Source of the DNA: Devosia sp. A8/3-2
GTDB taxonomy: Bacteria; Pseudomonadota; Alphaproteobacteria; Rhizobiales; Devosiaceae
DNA: 64,000 nt
Direction of reading: 5' to 3'
NCBI GenBank assembly: GCA_025452255.1
Contig: CP104975.1
Coordinates: forward strand, 124,001 to 188,000
The first letter of the stretch is position 1; each line of letters opens with the position of its first letter. A program made the translations under genes and the position numbers. Positions 18,432 to 27,957 of this stretch are shown here, in pieces. The notes below the pieces were generated by a model that was given only the letters and a program-made list of their open reading frames with translations, was not told where the DNA came from and ran no database searches.

Positions 18432-20587
18432 ATGATCCCACGCCTAGCACTTGCCACAGTTCTGCTGGCAATCGTGGCCAACCCGGTCTTGGCTCAATCA
18501 GATCAGGAAAGACTGATGCCCGATATCCAATATCCCGAGACCAAACGTATCGATGTGATTGAGAACCATTTCGGTCATGAGATCGTCGACCCCTATCGCT
18601 GGCTCGAAGCCGATCCCACTCATAATGCTGACGTCGCAGAGTGGATTGCAGCGCAGAACGCCGTGACCGACAACTACCTCGAGCGCCTGCCCGGGCGTGA
18701 CATCCTTCGTGAAAGGATGACCGAACTGCTGAGTTACGAACGCTATAGCGAACCGCCCATCAAGCGTGGAAGCCGCTATTTCTTCACGCGCAATGATGGC
18801 GTGGCTAACCGTGCCTCGCTCTTCGTCCGTGAGGAAGGGACCGACTTCGACCGGCTTCTGATCGATCCCAATCTCTGGTCGGACGACAATGCCGACGCTC
18901 TCGGAGAATGGGGTATTTCAGATGACGGCAAACTGTTGGCCTATGGGGTCCAGACCGGTGGCACGGACTGGCGGACGATCAAGGTCCTCGATGTGGAGAC
19001 TGGTAAGGTTCTCGAAGATACCGTGCAATGGGCCCGCTACACGCGACTGGCTCGGGCACCGGACGGATCGGGCTTCTTCTATTCCCGTAGCCCCGAACCA
19101 GAAGCCGGGGGGCAACGAGTGCCAATGTCACAAACCATGCTGTGTATTTTCACGCCTTGGGAACTGCTCAGGAAAAGGACCGCCTAATCTATTCGACCCC
19201 GGAAACCCACGGGTACTTGCACATTGCAGAACGGGTCAAGGACGGACGATACCTGACAATTTACTCTACGCCCGGGACCAATGAGAACGCCCTGACGGTG
19301 GTGGATCTGGAAGACCGTGACTGGACACCGCGCCCTGTCGTGACTGATTGGGCTGCCCAATGGACGGTGTTCGCGAACGACGGTACCAAGTTGATGCTGA
19401 TCACAACCGATGGTGCCGAACGCCGCCGCGTCGTCTCGCTCGATCTTGCCGAAGACAAGCCAGAACCCTTCGAGATTGTGGGTGAAGCGGATGGTAGCGC
19501 CGTTCTCAACGACATCGCGCTTCTCGGCGACAAGCTCCTGATCACTTACCTTGTTGATGCCAAGTCTGAAATCCGCCGTTTCAAAGCTGATGGCACGCCG
19601 GATGGAGCGGTTGAACTGCCGGGCATCGGCACCGCAGGTGGCCTCTTCGGAAGCGCCAATGAGGATGAAGCGTTCTTCGTCTTCAACAGCTTCAACGCGC
19701 CGCTCACCGTTTACCGCTATGACGCCAACGACGATACTGTGAAGATCTGGGCCGAGCCCGACGTCCCGGTAGACCTCAGCCGCTTTGTGGTCGAGCAGCG
19801 GTTCTTCCGATCCAAGGATGGCACCCAAGTTCCTATGTTCATCGTTCGCCGCCGTGACGTGACCGAAGCCGCTCCGACATTGCTCTATGGCTACGGCGGG
19901 TTTGGAATCAGCGTGCTGCCCCAGTACAACTCTCTTCGGCTTGCCCGGGTCGAGCAGGGTGGCGTCTTCGCTGTGGCTAATATCAGGGGCGGGGGCGAAT
20001 ACGGTCGGCCCCGGCACACCGCCGGACTGCGCCTGGACAAGCAGAATGTCTTTGACGACTTCATCGCTGCCGGAGAATTCCTGAAGAATGAAGGCATAGC
20101 GACAAGGAACGGTTTGGCCATTCAGGGTGAGTCAGGCGGCGGACTGCTTGTCGGTGCCGTCACCAACCAACGCCCCGATCTGTTTGATGCCGTTCTGCAC
20201 GGTGTCGGGGTGATGGATATGCTCCGTTATCACAAGTTCACCGGTGGCGCCCTCTGGTCGGCCGAGTATGGAAGCCCCGACGACAAAGGCCAGTTCAGCA
20301 ACCTTCTCGCCTATTCGCCCTATCATGCGATCAAAGACGGCACCGACTACCCGGCCATTCTGGTGACCACGGCCGACGCCGATGACCGCGTGGTACCAGC
20401 ACACAGCTTCAAATATATCGCGGCCCTACAAGCAGCCGACCTTGGTTTAACACCGCATCTTGCTCGCATCGAGACGCGTGCAGGTCATGGCGGTGGCATG
20501 CCCCTGGACAAGCTGATCGATCAGCACGCGGACATGTGGGCCTTCGCCGCTCGCTGGACGGGGCTTGAGATCAGGCCCCTTGATTGA
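18432..20587 (+). CDS. Prolyl oligopeptidase family serine protease (S9A), frameshifted
   Basis: About 718 residues with one break near 19120. A signal peptide (LALATVLLAIVANPVLAQ) directs it to the periplasm. The N-terminal S9A motif YPETKRIDVIENHFGHEIVD and PYRWLEAD is followed by a seven-bladed propeller and a C-terminal alpha/beta hydrolase domain. The catalytic triad is visible: Ser in IQGESGGGLLVGA, Asp in DADDRVVPAHSFKY and His in RAGHGGGMP. The usual motif around the serine is GGSNGG, so the first Gly and the Asn are changed here. It should cleave short proline-containing peptides. It faces the mobile mystery gene with a strong hairpin between them. Confidence 0.85.
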
Positions 20588-20604
20588 GCCGTCAATCAAG
20601 TACG

Positions 20605-20634
20605 CCGCGCAGAAGAAGGCTCTTCTGCGCGGCA
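20605..20634 (+). terminator. Bidirectional hairpin terminator candidate
   Basis: GCCGCGCAGAAGA pairs perfectly with TCTTCTGCGCGGC around a 4-base loop (13-bp stem). It lies 18 bp after the oligopeptidase stop and downstream of the convergent gene ending at 20744. No long T-run follows on either strand. Confidence 0.65.
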
Positions 20635-20701
20635 CGATACGAATATTTCGGCGAATTTCCGCGTCAGCTCGTCGGCCTGCTTACTGGAAATCCCACAACC
20701 G

Positions 20702-20715
20702 ATATTATGCGAATC
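20702..20715 (-). repeat. dif-like 14-bp repeat, right copy
   Basis: An exact copy of the 14 bases at 5047-5060, in the same orientation. On the minus strand it reads GATTCGCATAA-TATCGG-TTGTGG: the XerC-like arm is conserved and the XerD-like arm is degenerate. It lies directly beside the mobile mystery protein A gene. Confidence 0.35.
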
Positions 20716-20743
20716 CGCTCCGGGATACGTTGAGGCTGACGTG

Positions 20744-21199
20744 TTAATCCTGCCAGAGTTCCCGGTCGCGCAATCCCTCAGCGTATGTCTCAATAGCTTC
20801 CTCGAGCGCATCAGTTCCAGTGCCCTGCCCTTCGAGCATCATGGTGTGATTGACGCTCATTACTGCGACCCGGGCGATGGATTTGGCTTTATTTTCGACC
20901 ATACTCTCCAGAGTCGCATTGGGAACAATCGCGTAGACGAGGGTGGCGTCCAGAGCGGCAGCCACGCGCCGCAGGGTATTTAGACTGGTTGTTCCCGAAA
21001 CTTCAGATTGTTCCGGGCCGGTGACCGCCTGAGGACTCACGCCCATCCTTCTCGCAAGCTGTGAACTGGACATTCCGAGTGCGTCCCGAATTGCACGCAC
21101 CCACCCAGTTGATGGAACCGAACCTGCCTCATTTTCTCTGAAATGAGACAAGCGCGCGTCCAGTCGCCGTCGGGCAAGTTTTCGGGTCATTGACATCAT
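20744..21199 (-). CDS. Mobile mystery protein A (XRE-type regulator)
   Basis: A 151-residue unbroken protein. The central helix-turn-helix (TGWVRAIRDALGMSSSQLAR, RMGVSPQAVTGPEQSEVSGT, SLNTLRRVAAALDATLVYAI) and overall length match TIGR02612, mobile mystery protein A. That family is described as nearly always paired with mobile mystery protein B, a Fic-domain protein, on plasmids and mobile elements. Here no Fic gene follows: downstream comes a hairpin and the convergent oligopeptidase. The partner is therefore missing or outside the window. Two palindromes directly upstream (21213-21258) are good candidates for autoregulation. ATGs at 21199 and 21190 are both possible starts. Confidence 0.75.
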   Translation of the reverse strand: MMSMTRKLARRRLDARLSHFRENEAGSVPSTGWVRAIRDALGMSSSQLARRMGVSPQAVTGPEQSEVSGTTSLNTLRRVAAALDATLVYAIVPNATLESMVENKAKSIARVAVMSVNHTMMLEGQGTGTDALEEAIETYAEGLRDRELWQD

Positions 21200-21212
21200 T
21201 GAGCTGTCTCAC

Positions 21213-21258
21213 ACAAGATATAACTTGTTATTCAGCAGAACATCCAAAGCTATAGCTT
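21213..21258 (-). promoter_or_regulatory. Paired palindromic operators upstream of mobile mystery A
   Basis: ACAAG-ATATAA-CTTGT (21213-21228) and the perfect palindrome AAGCTATAGCTT (21247-21258) share the core TATARCTTGTT and begin 32 bp apart, about three helical turns. They lie 14-60 bp upstream of the start codon at 21199, where an XRE repressor would bind its own promoter. Confidence 0.5.
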
Positions 21259-21610
21259 GTTTCTATTGACGTGACAACGAGTGTCACTTGAGGCTCTCTG
21301 GATTACCAGCGAGCTCACCATGGAGGGGTGTCTTCATCGTGCATAGCCTGTCAGACGCAGCGCGCACGGTAAGTCGGGGCCCTCAACGAAGATCAGGGGT
21401 CGCGGTCTCAAAGGAGCCTCGCGAATGCATAGACACAGTTGCTGATTGAACTCGACCTTACATTGGAGCTGTCAATCAGCAAACCGACGTCCCTTTGCAT
21501 CTGGCGGAAGCGCAGCGAACAGCCGCATCCTGCTCCGTTATCCTGACAATGCCGCTGTCCCTGAAACCCGTGCCTGCGGAGATGCGGCTTAGTAAGATGC
21601 ACCCCGGCAT
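21259..21610. other. Region without a supported gene
   Basis: About 350 bp between the mobile mystery A promoter and the 3' end of the HNH gene. Only a 64-codon frame of no recognisable character is present (21408-21602 minus). Nothing further was seen. Confidence 0.4.
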
Positions 21611-22370
21611 TCAGCTCCCGAGTGCAGCTTCACGGGCTGATATGTGCCCCAGCAGCTGTGTCTGACGAACCACTCGGTCAGTGCCGAAATGATGCTCGCG
21701 ATGACAGGCGGGACAGATAGCTGCGACATTGAGGAGCGTATCGGTGCCGCCTTGAGAAAGGGGAACGATGTGGTGCACCTCGAGGTAGCGTGATCCGGTG
21801 TCCCTCAGGAACAGGCCATGCGTGCACCCGGGAACCTCACACTTCCCGTCTGCCCTTTTGAGCGCAGCCACGACCACGAATGGATTTCGTACATAGTCGA
21901 TTACCGTCCTCTTGATTTTTTTCGGCTGCTTTTTTGCGGCTTGAGCCCTCTTTCTGATGTCGACTTCCGACGCCGTGGCCGCGATCAATTGCGCGACCTC
22001 GGGCCGTGGAATTTCGTCGATCTTGGCGATGTAGATATCGCTGCCGATGTTACCGATCAGGATGCGATCCCCTTCGACCATCCAGCGCACTGCGGCCCGA
22101 CCGATGCGGGGCTCAGGAAGACGCTTTTTCTTACGGATTGCCTTGTAGTAAGACGCCTCGATGGTGCCAGCACCCTCGCCCGAAAGCACCAGGAAGTTCA
22201 ATTCTGTTGAGGATTTGCCGCCGCCCTCGCTGGGCTGGAGGCCCGCAGCTGCAAGCGCGGTTCTGGTCAGCATCTGGGACGTATGCCGACTTCGATTTGT
22301 CAGTGTCGGTAACGGTTTTTACGCCGAAATTGTCGAAAATAATACTGTAGTCCATTACATGTCGCCCCAT
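21611..22370 (-). CDS. HNH endonuclease, frameshifted
   Basis: About 252 residues when two frames are joined near 22262 (start ATG 22370, MGRHVMDYSIIFDNFGVKTV). The C-terminal HNH domain is complete: a zinc-binding CEVPGC pair, the metal-binding motif YLEVHHIVPLSQGGTDTLLN, then ICPACHREHHFG. A basic stretch (KKQPKKIKR) precedes it. Such McrA-like HNH proteins cut DNA, sometimes modified DNA. It lies at the edge of the defence island, 390 bp from the EcoRII-type gene and in the same direction. No specificity can be assigned. Confidence 0.75.
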
Positions 22371-22761
22371 CCAAGCGGAATACTTGCCGCTTTGCCCAGC
22401 TTCGATCAGCGGTCTTTAAGAAAGACTCGGGGCTGGACCACGATCACGACCGTTACGCCAGCTGTCTACCCAAGCGGGTGCCCGGTTGCGGAAAGCTGGA
22501 TGGCCCGGAGGCGCGCACTACGCCTCCTGTCTATCGACGCCGTACTTCACCTTCCCGGTAACTCGTGCGAGGGTGCTTCTTCTATGGTGATTCTTACCTC
22601 TCCTCGACCGCCTGCTGACAATTGATGAAGTCTTGCCCCGTTGCGCAAAGGCATTTCGCCGCTGCTGCCTGCGGGTCAGGATACTGGCGGCGGTCGCTTC
22701 GAGATACGTGGTCGCTGTCACCTGCCGCACATGGTCGGCAAGTCAAGCTTGTTGCTTTGGC
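22371..22761. other. Region without a supported gene
   Basis: About 390 bp between the HNH start and the EcoRII-type gene's stop. Short frames on both strands lack domains or ribosome sites. It presumably holds the HNH promoter; no clear promoter motif was recognised. Confidence 0.4.
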
Positions 22762-23985
22762 TCAGAGCCTGAGGAGCCGCATATCGCCGATGAAGCTCTC
22801 AAGCGTCTGAAGGTGGGGCTGGACGCTCTCGGGGAACTTTTCGACGATGGGCTTCGGCACGACCAGCGTCACCTTTGCTTCTATCATTTCCCGGAACTGC
22901 GCTTCGGATAGCCCTTCCTGCAGAGTGAGCAGATGCTTGTGCTCAACCCGATGGGCCTCGTTTAAAATCTGGCGCCACCGATCTTTCATGGTGGTCTTCA
23001 CAGCTAGCATCCGTAGCCGCTCTTTGGGGAACGACCCGTCTTTGTAGGCAGCCTCGGAGGGGAACAAAAAGTCCGGGGACTTGCCGGGCTCGCTCTCTGG
23101 CTGGTGCGAGAAATCGGTTCCCTCGACCAGCTTTTCCTCCATGAATATTTCACGCGCATGCAACTCGAGAGAACGACCAGCTCTCGACTTTCGGCGCTGC
23201 AAAATCGTCTGCGCGCGGGCGATGAAGCCATCAATGTCTGTGAAGCCCTCTTTGATCAGGGGCAGCTCGATCGCCTCCTCGACGCTGCGGAAAATCTCAT
23301 ACTCGCAAGCGCGGCGCTTCATCAGCCTCAGATCCGGCATCAGGCCGCCGTGTGATTGAAGCTCTGCCGCTTTGGCGATGATCTCGGCGCCGGAAGGGAA
23401 TTTTGCCAGCCATGTCGCTGGCATTTCGGCCGGCGTCAGCCAGCAATTTGCCCGAACCGTAGCCGTGAATAAGTCAGGCTGGATGGTGCCGCCGATCGGC
23501 TGGATGAAGGATTTGCCCGGCTCGACGGGACCGATGCGGTCCTCAATGAGGTCCTCTTCCGTTTCATGCCTGCAGACCCACACATGGCACTGAGGTGTCT
23601 CGCCGGGCTGCCGATCGAAGGCAAAAATAGTCAGCGCGCCGGTGCTTTCGGGATCGAGCAGCGCCGATTCATTTCCACCCCAGTTCGTTAAACGGGTTTC
23701 GTCACGGCCGTTCTTCTGCCGCCTGTGACGCTTGCTATTGTAATAGACCGATCGGATCTGGCGGTAGTCCGCATGGCTGTCAATGTAGACGTCGAACCAA
23801 CGATCTGGATTCTCGACGTCAATGCGCTCCAGCCCGGGGATCACATCGAAAAGAAGCTCTTTAGGGATGTATGGACCGGCCTGATGTGCCTTGTTGGCGA
23901 GCGTATCATTGCCACTCAAACGCTTGACGTACCACGTGTATCGCTCGCCGCTGTACTCGTTCAGCCAGTCACCAAGCTCCATCAT
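22762..23985 (-). CDS. EcoRII-type type II restriction endonuclease
   Basis: A 407-residue unbroken protein of the same length class as EcoRII (about 400). The C-terminal catalytic domain carries the EcoRII-C signature: SPDFLFPSEAAYKDGSFP (acidic metal ligands), LRMLAVKTTMKDRWRQILNE, then HKHLLTLQEGLSEAQFREM and VTLVVPKPIVEKFP. The family motif is usually AxKTTCKDRWRQVLNEA, with Met here in place of Cys. The N-terminal part would be the effector-binding domain. EcoRII cuts CCWGG and the adjacent Dcm-type methylase fits that, but specificity is inferred. Its ATG follows the vsr stop directly, so both are co-transcribed. Confidence 0.88.
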   Translation of the reverse strand: MMELGDWLNEYSGERYTWYVKRLSGNDTLANKAHQAGPYIPKELLFDVIPGLERIDVENPDRWFDVYIDSHADYRQIRSVYYNSKRHRRQKNGRDETRLTNWGGNESALLDPESTGALTIFAFDRQPGETPQCHVWVCRHETEEDLIEDRIGPVEPGKSFIQPIGGTIQPDLFTATVRANCWLTPAEMPATWLAKFPSGAEIIAKAAELQSHGGLMPDLRLMKRRACEYEIFRSVEEAIELPLIKEGFTDIDGFIARAQTILQRRKSRAGRSLELHAREIFMEEKLVEGTDFSHQPESEPGKSPDFLFPSEAAYKDGSFPKERLRMLAVKTTMKDRWRQILNEAHRVEHKHLLTLQEGLSEAQFREMIEAKVTLVVPKPIVEKFPESVQPHLQTLESFIGDMRLLRL

Positions 23986-24441
23986 TCAGACTGTCCCCCG
24001 TATCTGCCCCCGATCTTCGTTGCTTCTCAGCCATTCAGCTGCGCGTTCGAGGGTCTGTTCGAGACCGATACGGCCCGGCCCTCGGAAAGCGCATTCCCAG
24101 ATCTCCAGTCTGCGAATTGCATCGGCGGCCAGCAGGTCCTCGACGACAGAATCCCGCCGTCGATTCGCATCAATCTTTTGCTGCCAGAAGTCTTGCCGTG
24201 TGCCGGGCAATTTGAAAAGCGAACAGTCATGTCCATGCCAGAAACAACCATGGACGAATATGGCCGCTCTATATTTCGGAAGCCACAGATCCGGTTTTCC
24301 GGGGATTTTTCGGGGATGCAGCCGATACCTGAAGCCCAACGCATGGAGGCCCAGTCGCACTTGGAGCTCGGGCCCGGTGTTCTTACCGCGTATGCCCGAC
24401 ATCATCCGGCTGCGTGTTGCGGCATCGACGACGTCAGCCAC
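23986..24441 (-). CDS. vsr: Very short patch repair endonuclease
   Basis: A 151-residue Vsr protein. Motifs are RSRMMSGIRGKNTGPELQVR, the catalytic Asp in KIPGKPDLWLP, and the zinc/histidine region AAIFVHGCFWHGHDCSLFK. It nicks 5' of the T in T:G mismatches that arise when 5-methylcytosine in a Dcm site deaminates, which protects against C-to-T mutation. I chose the GTG at 24441 because AGGAGG lies 9 bases upstream; the longer open frame to 24741 is low-complexity and opposes another frame. It sits between the Dcm-type methylase and the EcoRII-type nuclease on the same strand. Confidence 0.9.
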   Translation of the reverse strand: MADVVDAATRSRMMSGIRGKNTGPELQVRLGLHALGFRYRLHPRKIPGKPDLWLPKYRAAIFVHGCFWHGHDCSLFKLPGTRQDFWQQKIDANRRRDSVVEDLLAADAIRRLEIWECAFRGPGRIGLEQTLERAAEWLRSNEDRGQIRGTV

Positions 24442-24478
24442 GTTGACTGCCTCCTGCTGGCTGTCGCATGGTCGGCAC

Positions 24479-24751
24479 ATGGAATGGCTTGTGGAATTCG
24501 AGGGGCAAAGACTGCCCATGGACCGTGTGTGGAGCGACGATTTCGCGCAAATCGTCGGCCCGCTTGTGGAAACGCTCAAGGCGACGCTCGCTGGCGCCGA
24601 CGGCATCGATGACCTGAAGGTCATCATCCATGCGGAAGACGACGGGGAGGACATGTCGTGGGGCTTCAAATTCGAAGGCCCACCGCTGTCGGTGAACCGC
24701 GCAGTCGACCTCCTCGGTCCAGAGGCGGCTATCACCAGCACCAGACATTAG
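24479..24751 (+). CDS. Hypothetical acidic protein between dcm and vsr, opposite strand
   Basis: A 90-residue frame starting MEWLVEFEGQRLPMDRVW, with protein-like composition (IDDLKVIIHAEDDGEDMSW, GFKFEGPPLSVNRAVDLLG) and no recognised domain. The opposite frames across this stretch are Ser/Pro-rich and look like shadows. It fills the 320-bp gap between the methylase stop (24762) and the vsr start (24441), pointing against both. It could be a regulator or an accessory of the restriction locus, but nothing in the sequence proves it. Confidence 0.45.
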   Translation: MEWLVEFEGQRLPMDRVWSDDFAQIVGPLVETLKATLAGADGIDDLKVIIHAEDDGEDMSWGFKFEGPPLSVNRAVDLLGPEAAITSTRH

Positions 24752-24761
24752 GCTGACAGCT

Positions 24762-26018
24762 TCATTGGCTCCCGGCTTCGGCCGTCGCCAGAGCCTGCTC
24801 GATGAACGGCGCCATATAGCTCGCGACGGCCTTTACCACGGGCACGACGACGGAATTGCCGAACTGTCGATAGGCCTGAGTATCGCTGACCGGGATCACA
24901 AAGTCGGCGCCATTCGGCTCATCAGAATCCCATCAGGCGAGCGCACTCGCGCGGCGTGAGCCTGCGTGGGACTTTCCGGGACCACGATCGATCAGGATCT
25001 CGCTGCCGTCTTTGTAGTAGCGGGCGCTGAGCGTGCGAGCGACGTCATCTGGGCCCACGAGGCCGAAACCAAAGCCATTGCCTGCGGCCTTGTGCTTGGC
25101 TGCATAATTTTGCAGGTATTGCCACAAGTGGTCGGTCAGGACATAGCGGTCGGAGACGGAACCGAAATTGTTGATGGTGTAGTGCTTATCAGGACCCTCC
25201 GAGCCGTCCTCAGGATGGAGAATCGTCTTAAGCTTGGGCCCGTTAAACGGGTCTGCCATGTCGAAGTCGTTGAAGGAAAACTTCACGCCCAGATCGCGTC
25301 TGAAGCCGACGATGAAGATTCTCTCACGATGCTGGGGCACATAGCCCTTGGCGTCGATCACCTTGGCGACGACATCGTATTCCAGCTTGTTCCGCAGCGT
25401 ATCCATGATGACTTCGAACGTGTGGCCTTTGTCGTGGTTGACCGGGTTTTTACGTTCTCGAGCAGGAAGGCCTTCGGGCGGTGATGGTCGATGATGCGCG
25501 CGACGTCGAAGAACAACGTGCCCTGCGTTTCATCCGCAAAGCCATGCGCGCGGCCGAGCGAGTTCTTCTTGCTGACGCCGGCGATGCTGAAGGGCTGGCA
25601 AGGGAAACCGGCGAGCAGGATGTCGTGAGGCGGGATGTCTTCGGCCACGACTTTCGTGATGTCGCCGGTTACGTCATGGTCGTCGCCTCGAAAGTTAGCC
25701 TTGTAGGTGGCCCGGCTGTACTTGTCCCACTCAGACGTGAAAACACACTTGCCACCAATACTATCGAAGCCGCGACGTAGCCCGCCGATGCCGGCGAAGA
25801 GGTCGATGAACGTGAATTCCGGGTTCTCGTTGACGACTGGCGCACGTGCGCCCAACAAACCCTGCAGCACCACCATTGCCGCGGTTCGAGGCTCCTGCTC
25901 GCCACGTTCCCATCGATATACCGTGGAAAGCGAGAAACCAACAATGGGGGCCAGCTCTTCAAGGCTAATGCCGACCTGCTGGCGCAGTCACGAAAAGTCG
26001 GTCGTCAGAATCAGCCAT
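24762..26018 (-). CDS. dcm: DNA (cytosine-5)-methyltransferase with N-terminal HTH, frameshifted
   Basis: About 417 residues with breaks near 25995, 25450 and 24935. The start at 26018 has GAGG upstream and leads into a helix-turn-helix domain ([38 protein letters not shown]). The C5-methylase motifs follow in order: [31 protein letters not shown] with the catalytic Cys, [23 protein letters not shown], then [12 protein letters not shown] and [12 protein letters not shown]. It should protect the host at the EcoRII-type site. The HTH resembles the self-regulating domains of M.EcoRII/M.SsoII-type enzymes. Confidence 0.88.
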
Positions 26019-26097
26019 GAAAACCTCGCTGGGTATTTTTTTGCCATCGTGCCGAGTTTCCGCCCAGTCCGCAAGAACAGAACATGCACAAAATAGG

Positions 26098-26768
26098 TCA
26101 TTCAGCGGTTAGGCCGACAGCGACTGGCAGTGAGCCACGATTCAACCACGGATAAATTGCAGGCACCGGCGCGTGGCGCGCCATTTTGGGGCTGGCCCCA
26201 GTGAAGCCTTTGGAGCCTACCAATGTTGCGGCGGCGAAGGTTGCCGCAATGACGCCCCACCAGTTGATTTGACCAACATTGAGCGCCTGTTTCTCCATAG
26301 ATGGATGGCCAGCCCCTGCTGTTGACCGGGCTGCCGTATGAGCGACCTGAAGGTCGAGAACCCGAGTCACGCCGAAGGTGTCCTTGAGCATGCAATAAAG
26401 CGGAGAGAAGCCGGCTGGTCGTTCGGCCGGATGACGGTGGCGCGTTCGGAAAGCTCGCCCCATAGCCCTTGAGCACATCGGCAAATCACCACGACCGAAA
26501 CGAAGACGGGGTTCACGCCCCGATTCCACGGCTGCGCAGCCGGGACGTCACGGGCCATGACGAGGAAGCCATCTGCAAAGACATTCGAACCGCGGTCCGT
26601 CGCCGTGACTGACGGCTTGCTAGCGCTGAAACGAAGGGGTTGCGCGCCACAAACCTCTGCAGTCATCGCCATGCATGCCGAACCATCCGCCCCGCGTATA
26701 CGAAGCCTTGCGCCAAAAGCCCGAGCGCGGGGACTCAGGCCGGCCAGCCGGGCTATTGGATCCATCAC
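26098..26768 (-). CDS. Hypothetical protein, frameshifted, low confidence
   Basis: Two minus-strand frames look protein-like and may belong together. The upstream one (26768 down) reads MMDPIARLAGLSPRARAFGA and GLWGELSERATVIRPNDQPA. The downstream one reads INWWGVIAATFAAATLVGSK, a possible membrane segment, to a stop at 26098. No domain is recognised, and the plus-strand frames here are repetitive shadows. It lies between the methylase promoter and a nuclease-like gene on the same strand, so it may be part of that operon. Confidence 0.25.
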
Positions 26769-26840
26769 GACCGGGATCTGGATGGCATTCCTGCGAGCCC
26801 CGGCGGCGATAGCAGAACCGAGCGGAAATGGCGGGGGCGA

Positions 26841-27602
26841 TCAGGCCTGTTCAAAGACCGAAATTGCGACAGCTCCCATTGAACCCGCCCTTACTGCCGT
26901 TGCCCATGTCGGCATTGCACCTTGCCGGGCACTGTCCCAACGGAGCTCCTCGACTTGCCGGCCGGCATAATATCTGTCGCCAGTGCCCGCTGCCGGGTTG
27001 CAGTCAACGAACATCTGATTGTGAAAGGCGCGGTAGAGCGCCGAGTCCGATTTGCACAGGGGCACCAAAGGTCCATGGCAAAATGCAATGAGGTATCCCC
27101 AGCTCAATCGGTGGGGGTTATTTAGCCGCTCATAGTCAGCCGAGATTTGGCCAGCGTCGAAACGTGGATCGGACTTTGTTCTCGGCAGTCGAACCGCCTT
27201 GTATTCCATCGCTCCACCTTCGGCTGGAAAGTAGGAGTCCAGAAATCCGCTTGTACGCCACGGGTATGCCGTCTTAAGCCCCACGGAAGTCAATGGCACC
27301 TCACACCTGAAGCTGTCGCCATGCTTCTCGAATTGGTCGTGAAGCACCATGGAGAAGCTCTTCTCGATCCCCGTGGTCCTGCCTTCCGCCGTCACACTTT
27401 GAATGTGTTCCTCAATCGAAGTCTGGTTCTCGGCGAGCGCGATTTTTAGACGCCTGCGCAAATCTGCAATCTTTATGTAATTGTCAATCTTATGGAACAA
27501 ATCTCTGTCGGCAAATAATATTGAAGCGTATACTTCATCTATCGGCCTTATAAACGCAAAGGTGAAAGTTTTGGCGCACGAAGCTGACGGATTTGATCTC
27601 AC
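26841..27602 (-). CDS. Hypothetical protein with PD-(D/E)XK nuclease-like motif
   Basis: A 253-residue unbroken frame. The N-terminal half is helical and charged (LFHKIDNYIKIADLRRRLKI). The C-terminal half contains GFLDSYFPAEGGAMEYKAVR, an Asp followed at suitable distance by E-x-K, then FDAGQISADYERLNN, resembling the Gln helix of PD-(D/E)XK restriction folds. This is inference from motif spacing only. The GTG at 27602 is the longest start; the first 30 residues are uncertain. It lies in the defence island between the Dcm-type gene and the MORC/Z1 operon. A restriction accessory or an independent nuclease are both possible. Confidence 0.5.
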   Translation of the reverse strand: MRSNPSASCAKTFTFAFIRPIDEVYASILFADRDLFHKIDNYIKIADLRRRLKIALAENQTSIEEHIQSVTAEGRTTGIEKSFSMVLHDQFEKHGDSFRCEVPLTSVGLKTAYPWRTSGFLDSYFPAEGGAMEYKAVRLPRTKSDPRFDAGQISADYERLNNPHRLSWGYLIAFCHGPLVPLCKSDSALYRAFHNQMFVDCNPAAGTGDRYYAGRQVEELRWDSARQGAMPTWATAVRAGSMGAVAISVFEQA

Positions 27603-27957
27603 TTATACTAGCAGAACAAGCTGGAAAGTTGAACGCCGCCATCTCGGGCTGCTAATCGACGTTATTCCGGTGGCTCGGGCAGATGGCCGCCGAAAAATCC
27701 GGAGACAGGCAAGCTTTTGCAGGACGTCTGGTATCGCGACAAGGAGGAAGCGGAAGCCGTTGCGGCTAGCCCTAATTCCCATTTCATCGCCGGTGCGCAT
27801 GCAAAGACCCTGCGGCCACACCCCGATCCTTTGACCGCTTTTTGGAATCTTCGAGGTTCGACCTACCGGCAATCTGGTCGCGCCAAATTGTGTAGAGACT
27901 GAGATCGTTCGGCGCGCCAAGCCGCCGTCTGCTCGCGTGCGAGTTGAGAGTTGACCC
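27603..27957. other. Region without a supported gene
   Basis: About 355 bp between two divergent nuclease-like genes. A plus-strand stretch (27717-27902, WYRDKEEAEAVAASPNSHF) looks somewhat protein-like but has no start signal or domain. The region presumably holds promoters for both neighbours. Confidence 0.3.

Noticed and set aside
23986..24741. A 251-codon frame extending Vsr upstream
   Set aside because: The first 100 residues are Ser/Pro/Thr-rich and oppose a better frame; GTG 24441 with AGGAGG upstream gives a normal-length Vsr.
26557..26970. A 137-codon plus-strand frame in the nuclease region
   Set aside because: Ala/Arg/Pro-rich shadow of minus-strand coding sequence with no recognisable motif.
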